64,000 nt of DNA from Saccharothrix australiensis (lineage in GTDB: Bacteria > Actinomycetota > Actinomycetes > Mycobacteriales > Pseudonocardiaceae), in contig NZ_RBXO01000001.1 of NCBI RefSeq assembly GCF_003634935.1, positions 3,187,501 to 3,251,500 on the forward strand, given 5' to 3'. The first letter of the stretch is position 1; each line of letters starts with the position of its first letter. Positions 42,544 through 50,731 of this stretch are shown here, piece by piece. Position numbers and translations under genes: made by a program. Under the pieces are notes generated by a model, which saw only the letters and a list, made by a program, of their open reading frames with translations, was not told where the DNA came from and did no database searches.

Positions 42544-44806
42544 CCTGGAACTGTCGATCACGGGCATGACCTGCGCCTCGTGCGCCGCCCGGATCGAACG
42601 GAAGCTGAACCGGCTCGACGGCGTGACCGCGACGGTCAACTACGCCACCGAGAAGGCGAAGGTGTCCGTGCCCGACGGGCTCGACCCGCGTGCGCTGGTC
42701 GAGCAGGTGGCCGCCGCCGGCTACGGCGCGACGCTGCCCTCCGCCGAGGAGGGGCCCGCCGACGCGGTGGACGACCCGACGGCGTCGTTGCGGCGGCGGC
42801 TGGTGGTGTCCGCCGTGCTGGCGACGCCGGTGGTCGCGCTCGCGATGGTCCCCGCGTGGCAGTTCACGCACTGGCAGTGGATCTCGCTGGCGCTGGCCGC
42901 CCCGGTGCTGGTCTGGGGCGCGCTGCCGTTCCACCGGGCGGCGTGGGCGAACCTGCGGCACGGCGCGGCCACGATGGACACGCTGGTCTCGATGGGCACG
43001 CTGGCCGCGTTCGCGTGGTCGCTGTACGCGCTGCTGTTCGGCACCGCCGGCACGCCCGGCATGACGCACCCGTTCGAGCTGACCATCGCGCGGACCGACG
43101 GCGCGGGCTCGATCTACCTGGAGGTCGCGGCCGGGGTGACGACGTTCATCCTGGCGGGCCGGTACTTCGAGGCGCGGTCCAAGCGCCGGGCGGGCGCGGC
43201 GCTGCGCGCGCTGCTGGAGCTGGGCGCGAAGGACGTCGCGGTGCTGCGGGACGGCCGGGAGGTCCGCGTCCCCGTCGACGAGCTGGCCGTGGGCGACCGG
43301 TTCGTCGTGCGGCCGGGCGAGAAGGTCGCGAGCGACGGCGTCGTGGAGGAGGGCGGCTCGGCGGTCGACGCGAGCGCGGTGACCGGCGAGTCGGTGCCCG
43401 TCGAGGTCGGCCCCGGTGACGCCGTGGTCGGCGCGACGGTCAACGCGGGCGGCCGGCTGGTGGTGCGCGCCACGCGGGTCGGCGCGGACACCCAGCTGGC
43501 GCGGATGGCGAAGCTGGTCGAGGACGCGCAGAACGGCAAGGCGCGGGCACAGCGGCTGGCCGACCGCGTGTCGGCGGTGTTCGTGCCGGTGGTGATCGCG
43601 CTGGCGGTCGGGACGCTCGCGTTCTGGCTCGGCGCGGGCGGCGGGGTCTCGGCGGCGTTCACGGCGGCCGTGGCGGTGCTGATCATCGCCTGCCCGTGCG
43701 CGCTGGGCCTGGCGACGCCGACGGCGCTGCTGGTCGGCACGGGCCGGGGCGCGCAGCTCGGCATCCTGATCAAGGGCCCGGAGGTGCTGGAGTCGACGCG
43801 GCGGGTGGACACGGTGGTGCTGGACAAGACCGGCACCGTCACCACGGGCCGGATGACGCTGCTCGACGTGCGCACCGCGGCGGGCGTCACCGCCGACGAG
43901 GTGCTGAGGCTGGCCGGCGCGCTGGAGAACGCCTCGGAGCACCCGATCGCGAAGGCCGTGGCGGCGGGCGCGGTGGACCGGGTCGGCGCGCTGCCGCCGG
44001 TCGAGGACTTCCGCAACCTGGCGGGCCTGGGCGTGCGGGGCGTCGTGGCCGGGCACGCGCTCGTCGTCGGACGGGAGGGCCTGCTGGCCGACTGGGGCGT
44101 GCGCCTGGACGACGACCTGGCCCGCGCCAAGCGCGAGGCCGAGGAGCGGGGGCGGACCGCCGTGCTGGTCGCCTGGGACGGCGTGGCGCGGGCGGTGCTG
44201 GTGGTCGCCGACGCGGTGAAGCCGACCTCGGCGGAGGCCGTGCGGCGGTTGCGCGACCTCGGTCTGCGGCCGGTCCTGCTGACCGGTGACAACGCCGCCG
44301 CGGCGCGGGCGGTCGCGGCCGAGGTGGGCATCGACGAGGTGATCGCCGAGGTGCTGCCGGAGGACAAGGTGGACGTGGTGGCGCGGCTCCAGGCCGAGGG
44401 GCGGGTCGTGGCGGTGGTCGGCGACGGCGTGAACGACGCGGCGGCGCTGGCCAGGGCCGACCTCGGGCTGGCCGTGGGCACCGGGACGGACGCGGCGATC
44501 GAGGCGGGCGACCTGACGCTGGTGCGGGGCGACCTGCTCGCGGCGGTGGACGCGATCCGGCTGTCGCGGCGGACCCTGGGCACGATCAAGGGGAACCTGT
44601 TCTGGGCGTTCGCCTACAACGTGGCGGCGCTGCCGCTCGCGGCGGCGGGTCTGCTGAACCCGATGATCGCGGGCGCGGCGATGGCGTTCTCGTCGGTGTT
44701 CGTGGTGACCAACAGCCTGCGGCTGCGCGGCTTCCGGGGCACCGCGCCGACCGCGCGGCCGACCGGCACGGCCGACCGCCGGCGGGAGCCCACACCGGTG
44801 GGCTGA
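42533..44806 (+). CDS. copA: Copper-exporting P1B-type ATPase
   Basis: A 757-residue membrane ATPase that pumps Cu(I) out. One N-terminal HMA domain has [10 protein letters not shown] (Cys14, Cys17). The transmembrane metal site is CPC (387-389, [11 protein letters not shown]), the phosphorylated Asp431 is in [13 protein letters not shown] is in [11 protein letters not shown], and HP is in [25 protein letters not shown] closes the P domain. C-terminal helices contain the Asn/Tyr and Met/Ser residues of Cu(I) pumps ([27 protein letters not shown]). GTG 42533 overlaps the upstream gene, so it is coupled. A terminator follows. Confidence 0.94.
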   Translation: MATDLELSITGMTCASCAARIERKLNRLDGVTATVNYATEKAKVSVPDGLDPRALVEQVAAAGYGATLPSAEEGPADAVDDPTASLRRRLVVSAVLATPVVALAMVPAWQFTHWQWISLALAAPVLVWGALPFHRAAWANLRHGAATMDTLVSMGTLAAFAWSLYALLFGTAGTPGMTHPFELTIARTDGAGSIYLEVAAGVTTFILAGRYFEARSKRRAGAALRALLELGAKDVAVLRDGREVRVPVDELAVGDRFVVRPGEKVASDGVVEEGGSAVDASAVTGESVPVEVGPGDAVVGATVNAGGRLVVRATRVGADTQLARMAKLVEDAQNGKARAQRLADRVSAVFVPVVIALAVGTLAFWLGAGGGVSAAFTAAVAVLIIACPCALGLATPTALLVGTGRGAQLGILIKGPEVLESTRRVDTVVLDKTGTVTTGRMTLLDVRTAAGVTADEVLRLAGALENASEHPIAKAVAAGAVDRVGALPPVEDFRNLAGLGVRGVVAGHALVVGREGLLADWGVRLDDDLARAKREAEERGRTAVLVAWDGVARAVLVVADAVKPTSAEAVRRLRDLGLRPVLLTGDNAAAARAVAAEVGIDEVIAEVLPEDKVDVVARLQAEGRVVAVVGDGVNDAAALARADLGLAVGTGTDAAIEAGDLTLVRGDLLAAVDAIRLSRRTLGTIKGNLFWAFAYNVAALPLAAAGLLNPMIAGAAMAFSSVFVVTNSLRLRGFRGTAPTARPTGTADRRREPTPVG

Positions 44807-44816
44807 CCGCCGCGCA

Positions 44817-44853
44817 CCGCGGTCCGGAGTCCACCGCGGGCTCCGGACCGCGG
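44817..44853 (+). terminator. Hairpin terminator after copA
   Basis: CCGCGGTCCGGAG (44817-44829) pairs perfectly with CTCCGGACCGCGG (44841-44853); loop of 11 bases; 11 bases past the stop. Confidence 0.8.
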
Positions 44854-44881
44854 CCGTCTGCTCCGCCACTGCCTGCACGCG

Positions 44882-45379
44882 TTGGTCACGCCCGACGAGG
44901 AGAGCGTGCGCCTGATCCGGTTCTCGGTGGCGGTGCTGGGCCGCACGTTCTCCGACCCCGCGATGGCCCGCGTCCCGGCGCCCGGTGACGTCGGGCTGAT
45001 CACGTTCACCGCCGGGCTGATCGCGGCGGCGCGGACCGGGCCGGGCGGGGACGACCGGGTCGACGCGGACATCTGCTGGTCGCCGGCGACGAGCCTGGCC
45101 GTGGACGTCGCCATCGGCCACCGCACGCCCGAGGCGGCCAGAGCCGTGCTCGACTACCAGGTCGACCGGGTCCTGCGCCCGGCTCGTGGTCCGTGGTCCC
45201 TGGTTCAGGTCTGGTGCTTGTCGGTTTTCGAAGCAGCGGGACCACAGCAGGGTGAGCACGGACTCAAGCTCCTCGAAGGCTGCCAGGTCTTGGACGGTCA
45301 TCGGGGACGCCGAGCAACAGGACCACCCCATCGCCTGTGTACGAATCCGCCGCGCGGATCTCCCGTCAGTACGGCGTGA
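44882..45379 (+). pseudogene. Unrecognised coding remnant running into an inverted repeat
   Basis: From about 44860 to 45180 the frame has strong GC-rich third positions and protein-like content (SVRLIRFSVAVLGRTFSDPA, VGLITFTAGLIAAARTGPGG, ICWSPATSLAVDVAIGHRTP, EAARAVLDYQVDRV), but it has no good start (TTG 44882 with no ribosome site) and at about 45185 it passes into the inverted-repeat sequence, where the composition changes. I take it as the middle of a gene truncated at both ends. I do not recognise the family. Confidence 0.4.
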
Positions 45380-45563
45380 TCCGACCGCGACCGGGGTCGC
45401 TGCGGGCCAAGAACCGGACCGATCGGGGGAGCCGGGCGGCGGATTCGTATCCAAGCGGAGGGGTGGTCAAGCTCCGTAGCGTCCCCGACGACCATCCAAG
45501 ACCTGCGTAGCCTCCGGGCGCTTCGAGTCCGTGGTCCCTCTGCTGTGGTCCCGCTGCTTCGAA
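45227..45563. repeat. Large imperfect inverted repeat, arms of about 138 bp
   Basis: Left arm 45227-45364 and right arm 45426-45563 are reverse complements with roughly 75-80 percent identity by eye and a 61-base centre. The outer 24 bases are perfect (45227-45250 with 45540-45563), as are 14 bases near the inner end (45340-45353 with 45436-45449). The minus strand of the left arm reads TVQDLAAFEELESVLTLLWS, so the arms may be two inverted copies of a small coding or transposon-derived unit. The transcript would fold into a long hairpin. Confidence 0.8.
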
Positions 45564-45616
45564 GGACTTGAAGGGCGTCAGTCCTGGAGGGGTGGAGGGC
45601 GTCGAGGGCGGGGCTG

Positions 45617-45664
45617 CCCGTCCTAGCGACGTTCGCGCGCTCGTCGATCAACGTCGAGGACGGG
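45617..45664 (-). terminator. Bulged hairpin downstream of the alpha/beta hydrolase gene
   Basis: CCCGTCCT (45617-45624) with AGGACGGG (45657-45664) and GACGTT (45628-45633) with AACGTC (45650-45655) form a 14-bp interrupted stem, 19 bases past the hydrolase stop on the minus strand. Confidence 0.5.
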
Positions 45665-45682
45665 TCGCCCCCCCATGCACCC

Positions 45683-46546
45683 CTACCGCGCGAGCAGGTC
45701 CCGCAGCGCCTTCACCACGTCGGCGGGCGCCTCCTCGGCCATGAAGTGACCGCACGTCACGGTGTTGTGCACCAGGTCGTCGGCCCACTGCCGCCACAGG
45801 CCCTCGGCGTCGAAGCCCAGGGCCGCGCCCCAGTCCTGCTGGAGCACCGTCACCGGCATCCGCAGGCGGTTCCCCGCCGCGCGGTCCGCCTCGTCGTGCT
45901 CGACGTCGGTGGTCGCCGACGCCCGGTAGTCCGCCACGATCGACGGCACCGCCGCGCGCGACGCGGCCAGGTACGCCGCGCGCACGTCGGCCGGGATCGC
46001 GCCGGGGTCGGTGGTCCAGCTGTCCAGGAAGTGGCCGAAGAACGCGTCCGGAGCCGCGCCGATGAGCTGCTCGGGCAGGTCGGGCGCCTGCGCCATCAGG
46101 TACAGGTGGAAGCCGACGGCCGCCGAGCGGCCCCGCATGACCTCCCACATGTCCAGGGTCGGCAGCACGTCCAGCGACGCCAGGTGGGTGATCACGTCCG
46201 GGTGGTCCAGCCCGGCCCGGATGGCGACGAGCGCACCCCGGTCGTGCCCGGCCAGGGCGAACCGGTCGAAGCCGAGCCCGCGGGCGAGGGCCACGACGTC
46301 GGCCGCCATCGTGCGCTTGTCGTACGGCCCGTCGGCGGGCTTGTCGCTGTCGCCGTACCCGCGCAGGTCGGGGCAGATGACGGTGTGGTCGGCGGCCAGG
46401 TCGGCGGCCACGTGCCGCCACATCAGGTGCGTCTGCGGGAAGCCGTGCAGGAGCACGACGGGGCGGCCGGAGCCGCCGACGGCCACGTTCAGCCGCACCC
46501 CGTCGGCGACGGTGACGCGCTGGTGGTCGAAGCCGGTGATGGTCAT
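45683..46546 (-). CDS. Alpha/beta hydrolase of the haloacetate dehalogenase/epoxide hydrolase type
   Basis: A 287-residue hydrolase whose nucleophile is aspartate: AGHDRGALVAIR with Asp102, as in dehalogenases and epoxide hydrolases that form an alkyl-enzyme ester. VVLLHGFPQTHLMWRHV and DLRGYGDSDKP are shared with fluoroacetate dehalogenases, and catalytic His is in TCGHFMAEEAP. Known fluoroacetate dehalogenases have DRGGR at the nucleophile; here it is DRGAL, lacking the second substrate-binding Arg, so haloacetate activity is doubtful and an epoxide or other substrate is possible. ATG 46546 has AAGGACTC upstream. It is divergent from the AfsR-like regulator, which may control it. Confidence 0.85.
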   Translation of the reverse strand: MTITGFDHQRVTVADGVRLNVAVGGSGRPVVLLHGFPQTHLMWRHVAADLAADHTVICPDLRGYGDSDKPADGPYDKRTMAADVVALARGLGFDRFALAGHDRGALVAIRAGLDHPDVITHLASLDVLPTLDMWEVMRGRSAAVGFHLYLMAQAPDLPEQLIGAAPDAFFGHFLDSWTTDPGAIPADVRAAYLAASRAAVPSIVADYRASATTDVEHDEADRAAGNRLRMPVTVLQQDWGAALGFDAEGLWRQWADDLVHNTVTCGHFMAEEAPADVVKALRDLLAR

Positions 46547-46637
46547 GGGAGTCCTTCCGAGTGGTTGCGGGGTCGAGCCTGCCCGCGCCCGGTCAGCAAC
46601 CGGTCAGCGTCCACTTCGGAGCCGTCTGACCTGCGGT

Positions 46638-46643
46638 TAAGCT
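46638..46643 (+). promoter_or_regulatory. -10 hexamer of the AfsR/LuxR-type regulator gene
   Basis: TAAGCT ends 7 bases before GTG 46651, again suggesting a leaderless transcript and supporting 46651 over GTG 46645 as start. Confidence 0.5.
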
Positions 46644-46650
46644 GGTGCCC

Positions 46651-49600
46651 GTGGAGTTCGGGGTGCTCGGTCCGCTGGTGGCCGAGGACGAGCGCGGCCC
46701 GGTCGACCTCAAGGGGCGGCGGCACCGGGCCGTCCTGGCGCGGCTGCTGGTCGCCAAGGGCCGGGTCGTGCCGGTGTCGTGGCTGGTCGACGACCTGTGG
46801 GAGGACCCGCCGGACGGCGCGGTCGGCGCGATCCAGAGCTTCGTCTTCACGCTGCGCCGCGCCCTGGAACCCGATCGGCCGCCCCGCACGCCGTCGCGGT
46901 TGCTGGTCACGGCCGCGCCCGGCTACGCGCTGCTCGCCGGCGACGCCGTGGACGCGGTGCGCTTCGAGACCGCGGTGCACGAGGCGCGCGACCTGCTCGC
47001 GGACGGCGCGGCCGAGGCGGCGCTGACCTCCCTGGACGCCGCGCTCGCGCGGTGGCGCGGACCGGCCTACTCGGAGTTCGCGGAGGAGCGGTGGGCGCGG
47101 GGCGAGGTGGCGCGGCTGGACGAGTTGCGGCTGCTGGCCGTCGAGCGCCGGGCGGAGGCGGTGCTCGCGCTGGCCCGGCCCGCCGAGGCGGCGGCCGAGC
47201 TGGAGTCCCACGTGGCCGGTCAGCCGTGGCGGGAGAACGGGTGGCGGCTGCTGGCCCTCGCGCTGTACCGGTCGGGCCGGCAGGCGGACGCGCTGGGCAC
47301 CCTGCGCCGGGCGCGGCGGGTGCTGGCCGACGAGCTGGGCGTCGACCCCGGACCGGACCTGCGCCGGCTGGAGGCCGACATCCTGGACCAGGCGCCGCAC
47401 CTGGCCGGTGAGCCGGCCCGGACGCCCGCGCCGCGGGTGGTGGCGGATCGCCCGTTCGTGGGTCGGTCGGCCGAGGTGGCCCGGTTGGAGGACGCGGCGG
47501 CGGACGTCGTGGCCCGCGCCCGGCTGGGGTTGGCGCTGGTCTCGGGTGACGCGGGCGCGGGCAAGACGGCGCTGGCGGAGGTGGTGGCGCGGCGGCTCGC
47601 GGTGCGCGGGTGGACGACGCTGTGGAGCCGCAGCCAGGAGCACGACGGTGGCCGCTTCGTGCCTGACGTGCTCGCCGACCCCGCCACGGCTCCCGCCGAG
47701 GTCCCCGGCACGGCTCCCGCCGTCGAACCCGCCGAGGCTGCCGGAACGGCTCCCGCCGTCGAACCCGCCGGAAGGAGCGCCGCCGGTCCCGCTCCCGATC
47801 CCGCCACCGGCCCCGGTCCTGCTGCCGCTCCCGGTTCCTCTCCCGCCGCCGGTCCTGCCCTCGATCCGGTCCCCGCCCCCGCGTCCGGGCCCGCCGGTCA
47901 CGACACCGGTCCGACCGGCGCCGACGCGGAACCGGCCGACCCCGTCGCGCGGCCCCTCGACCCCGCCGCCGAGCGAGCGCGGCGGCTGCGCGCCGTGGCG
48001 GCGCGCCTGACCGCCGCGGCCTCCGCCGGACCGGTGCTGCTGGTCGCCGACGACCTGCACTGGGCGGGCGAGGAGACGCTGGCCGCGCTGACCTCCCTGG
48101 TCGCCGAGCCGATACCCGCGCCGGTGCTGGTCGTCGGCGTCTACCGGGCCACGGAGGTCACCGCCGAACTCGGCGAGGCGCTGGCCCGGTTCGCCCGCGC
48201 CGAGCCGACCCGCGTCCACCTCGGCGGCCTGGACGGGCCGGCCGTGGCCGAGCTGGTGCGCGCCACCGCCTACCGGGACGTGGACGACGCCACCGCCCGC
48301 GTCGTCCACCGGCGCAGCGGCGGCAACCCGTTCTTCGTGCGCGAACTGGCCCGGCTGCTGGACGACGAGGGCGTCGAGGTGCTGTCGGCCGTCCCCGAGG
48401 GCGTGCGGGACGTCATCCGCCGCCGCGTCGCGAACCTGCCCGAGCCCGCCCGGCTCGTCCTGCGCCAGGCGTCCGTGATCGGCCACGACGTCGACCTCGA
48501 CCTGCTGATCGCGCTGTCCGGCGACGAGGACGCCGTGCTGGACGCGGTGGAATCCGCGCAGCTCATGGGTTTCCTCGCGGAGCGCGGCGCGGACGAGGTG
48601 CGGTTCGCGCACGACCTGGTGCGCGACACCCTGTACGCCGACACGCCCCGGTCACGTCGCGGGCGCTGGCACGCCGCCGTCGCGGAGGCCGTCGAACGCG
48701 TCCGCCCCGACGACGTGGACGCGCTCGCGCACCACTTCCTGCGCGCGGAGAGCCGCGCGACCGCCGCCAAGGCCGCCCACTACGCCCGCGCGGCGGCGGA
48801 ACGCGCCGAACAGCGGTTCGCGCCCCACGAGGCGGCGCGGCTGTGGCGGGACGCGGTCGCCGCCCACGACCGCTCCGGCTCGGACGACGTGCGGACGCGG
48901 CTGCGGTCCGTGATGGGCATGGTGCGGGCGTTGGCGGTGACCGGCGAGCTGGCCGCCGCGCGCCGGCACCGCGCCGAGGCGTTGACGGCCGCCGAACGGC
49001 TGGGCGACCCCGCCCTGACGGCGGCGGTGATCGGGTCCTTCGACGTGCCCGCGGTCTGGACCGGCAACGACGACCAGGCCATGTCCGACCACCTGGTGGA
49101 GGTCACCGAGCGCACGCTGGCCGCGCTCGGTCCCGGCGACCTCGCGACGCGCGCCCGGCTGCTGGGCACGCTGGCGCTCGAACTGCGCGGCACGGCGGGG
49201 GAGCGCGGTCGCGCGGCGGCGGCCGAGGCGGAGGCGATCGCCCGCTGGCTGGACGACCCGGCGCTGCTGGCGTTCGCCCTCGACGGCCGGTTCATGCAGT
49301 CCTTCGAGCGGGCCGGCCTCGCGCCCCGGCGCGCCGCCATCGGCCGTGACCTGCTGGCGGTGGCCACCCGGCACGGCCTGGTCGCGTCCGAGGTGCTGGC
49401 CCACCTGGTCCTCGTCCAGGCGAACGCCGCGCTCGCCCGGTTCGCCGCCGCCGACGAGCACGCCGCGACCGCCGACCGCATCGCCGAACGCCACGAGCTG
49501 CCGCTGGTCGGCGTGTTCACCGAGTGGTACGCCGCGTTGCGGCTCGCGGTCGCGGGGCGCGACGAGGAGGCGCGGACCGCCTACCGCACCGCCGCCGCGC

Positions 49601-50070
49601 GGCTGGGCGGCACCGGGATGTCCGGGCTGGAGGCGGGCATCCTGCCGTTCGCCCTGCTGTGCCTGGACGTCCGGGCCGGTCGGCTGCCGGATCCCGGCCG
49701 GGTGGTCGACGCGGACGAGTGGGGACCGTACCGGCCGTGGGCGGACGCGCTCGCGCACCTGGCGGCCGGTCGCCGCGCGGAGGCCCGCGCGGCGGTCCGG
49801 GACTCGCCGAGGGACCTGCTGTACGAGGCGAGGACGTGCCTGACCGCCACCGTCGCGCTCGGGGTGGCCGACCAGGCGCTGATGCGGCAGGTCTACGAGG
49901 ACCTCCTGCCGGCGGCCGACGAGCTGGCCGGCGCGGCCAGCGGGCTGCTCACCCTCGGACCGGTGGCGGGGTACCTCGGCGACCTCGCCGCCGCGCTGGG
50001 CCGTCCGGCTGACGCCGAGCGGCACCGCCGGCGCGCACGGGCCCTCCTGGTCGAATCCGCGCGGGGCTGA
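46651..50070 (+). CDS. AfsR/SARP-type regulator with BTAD and AAA ATPase domains
   Basis: A 1139-residue signalling regulator. Residues 1-95 are an OmpR-like winged DNA-binding domain (EFGVLGPLVAEDERGPVDLK), 95-245 a BTAD helical domain (AALARWRGPAYSEF, LGVDPGPDLRRLE), about 265-640 an AAA/ATPase module with Walker A GDAGAGKTALAE (near 299) and Walker B VLLVADDLHWAGEE (near 463), and the rest a helical TPR-like region. Between Walker A and B is an unusual ~100-residue Pro/Ala/Gly linker (47660-47985). It likely activates the divergent hydrolase gene or secondary metabolism. GTG 46651 gives the canonical N terminus. Confidence 0.9.
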   Translation: MEFGVLGPLVAEDERGPVDLKGRRHRAVLARLLVAKGRVVPVSWLVDDLWEDPPDGAVGAIQSFVFTLRRALEPDRPPRTPSRLLVTAAPGYALLAGDAVDAVRFETAVHEARDLLADGAAEAALTSLDAALARWRGPAYSEFAEERWARGEVARLDELRLLAVERRAEAVLALARPAEAAAELESHVAGQPWRENGWRLLALALYRSGRQADALGTLRRARRVLADELGVDPGPDLRRLEADILDQAPHLAGEPARTPAPRVVADRPFVGRSAEVARLEDAAADVVARARLGLALVSGDAGAGKTALAEVVARRLAVRGWTTLWSRSQEHDGGRFVPDVLADPATAPAEVPGTAPAVEPAEAAGTAPAVEPAGRSAAGPAPDPATGPGPAAAPGSSPAAGPALDPVPAPASGPAGHDTGPTGADAEPADPVARPLDPAAERARRLRAVAARLTAAASAGPVLLVADDLHWAGEETLAALTSLVAEPIPAPVLVVGVYRATEVTAELGEALARFARAEPTRVHLGGLDGPAVAELVRATAYRDVDDATARVVHRRSGGNPFFVRELARLLDDEGVEVLSAVPEGVRDVIRRRVANLPEPARLVLRQASVIGHDVDLDLLIALSGDEDAVLDAVESAQLMGFLAERGADEVRFAHDLVRDTLYADTPRSRRGRWHAAVAEAVERVRPDDVDALAHHFLRAESRATAAKAAHYARAAAERAEQRFAPHEAARLWRDAVAAHDRSGSDDVRTRLRSVMGMVRALAVTGELAAARRHRAEALTAAERLGDPALTAAVIGSFDVPAVWTGNDDQAMSDHLVEVTERTLAALGPGDLATRARLLGTLALELRGTAGERGRAAAAEAEAIARWLDDPALLAFALDGRFMQSFERAGLAPRRAAIGRDLLAVATRHGLVASEVLAHLVLVQANAALARFAAADEHAATADRIAERHELPLVGVFTEWYAALRLAVAGRDEEARTAYRTAAARLGGTGMSGLEAGILPFALLCLDVRAGRLPDPGRVVDADEWGPYRPWADALAHLAAGRRAEARAAVRDSPRDLLYEARTCLTATVALGVADQALMRQVYEDLLPAADELAGAASGLLTLGPVAGYLGDLAAALGRPADAERHRRRARALLVESARG

Positions 50071-50124
50071 ACGACCGCCCGCGCGGAATGCCGGAAGCCC
50101 GTGCGACCGGAATTCGGTGGCGCG

Positions 50125-50424
50125 TTACCGGGGTTGGTAGGTCAGGCAGTTCGCGGCGTGGTCGCCCCTGCCGGGACCGACCCGCACACCGGTTGCCGTG
50201 CATTCCAGGTCGGAGTTGTGCACGCAGTCGACGCGCGAGCACGCGCCCACCTGCGCGACGACCTTCGGCAGGCCGCCCTTGGTGGACAGCGGCACGAAGG
50301 TCCCGCAGTCCGCCACGCCGTCGGCACCGCTGACGGTGATCGCGAACGCGTGGCAACCGTCGTGGTTGTACGAACAGCCGACGACGGTGCACTCGTTGAC
50401 GGCGGGCATTTCTGTGGTGGTCAT
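50125..50424 (-). CDS. DUF1540 Cys-rich small protein
   Basis: A 99-residue protein with two copies of the DUF1540 Cys motif: NECTVVGCSYNHDGCHAFAI ending DCGTF, and GACSRVDCVHNSDLECTATG ending NCLTYQPR. The eight Cys suggest zinc or iron binding. ATG 50424 follows GAGGAGC. Function is unknown in all organisms. A candidate IdeR-type iron box lies 78 bases upstream (50502-50520), so iron-dependent expression is plausible. It is divergent from the protein kinase gene. Confidence 0.85.
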   Translation of the reverse strand: MTTTEMPAVNECTVVGCSYNHDGCHAFAITVSGADGVADCGTFVPLSTKGGLPKVVAQVGACSRVDCVHNSDLECTATGVRVGPGRGDHAANCLTYQPR

Positions 50425-50501
50425 GGCCGCTCCTCGATCGGCGGATGTCCGGGTATATCGAGTATCGGCACGGCCATTCCAAGGTCGCAACTCGGCAGGA
50501 A

Positions 50502-50520
50502 TCAGGTAAGGCTAACCACG
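50502..50520. promoter_or_regulatory. Candidate IdeR/DmdR iron box
   Basis: TCAGGTAAGGCTAACCACG matches the IdeR/DmdR consensus TTAGGTTAGGCTAACCTAA at 14 of 19 positions, including the full AGGCTAACC core. It lies between the DUF1540 gene and the protein kinase gene; which is controlled is uncertain. Confidence 0.65.
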
Positions 50521-50691
50521 CCGAATAGCGAAATGGGCTCCGGTGGTCCACCGACCACCATTCCACGCGGTTTCCCGACGGGTCCGGCGCGTGCGCCGGG
50601 CGCGACACACCGCTCGGCGGTCGCCGATCAGGTGACGCAGGGCCGGCATCGTAGGCGGGTACACACGTTCGATGGTCGCTGGATCGGGTGT

Positions 50692-50703
50692 TCGAGTACT
50701 CGA
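50692..50703 (+). promoter_or_regulatory. 12-bp palindrome upstream of the kinase gene
   Basis: TCGAGTACTCGA is perfect and lies 29 bases before GTG 50732. It may be an operator or simply part of the promoter. Confidence 0.35.
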
Positions 50704-50731
50704 CGTGCGTGGTGGGGGAGTAGGAGCAGTG

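Noticed and set aside
42515..45454. 979-codon reverse frame over copA
   Set aside because: Antisense shadow; His/Arg/Gln-rich with no domain.
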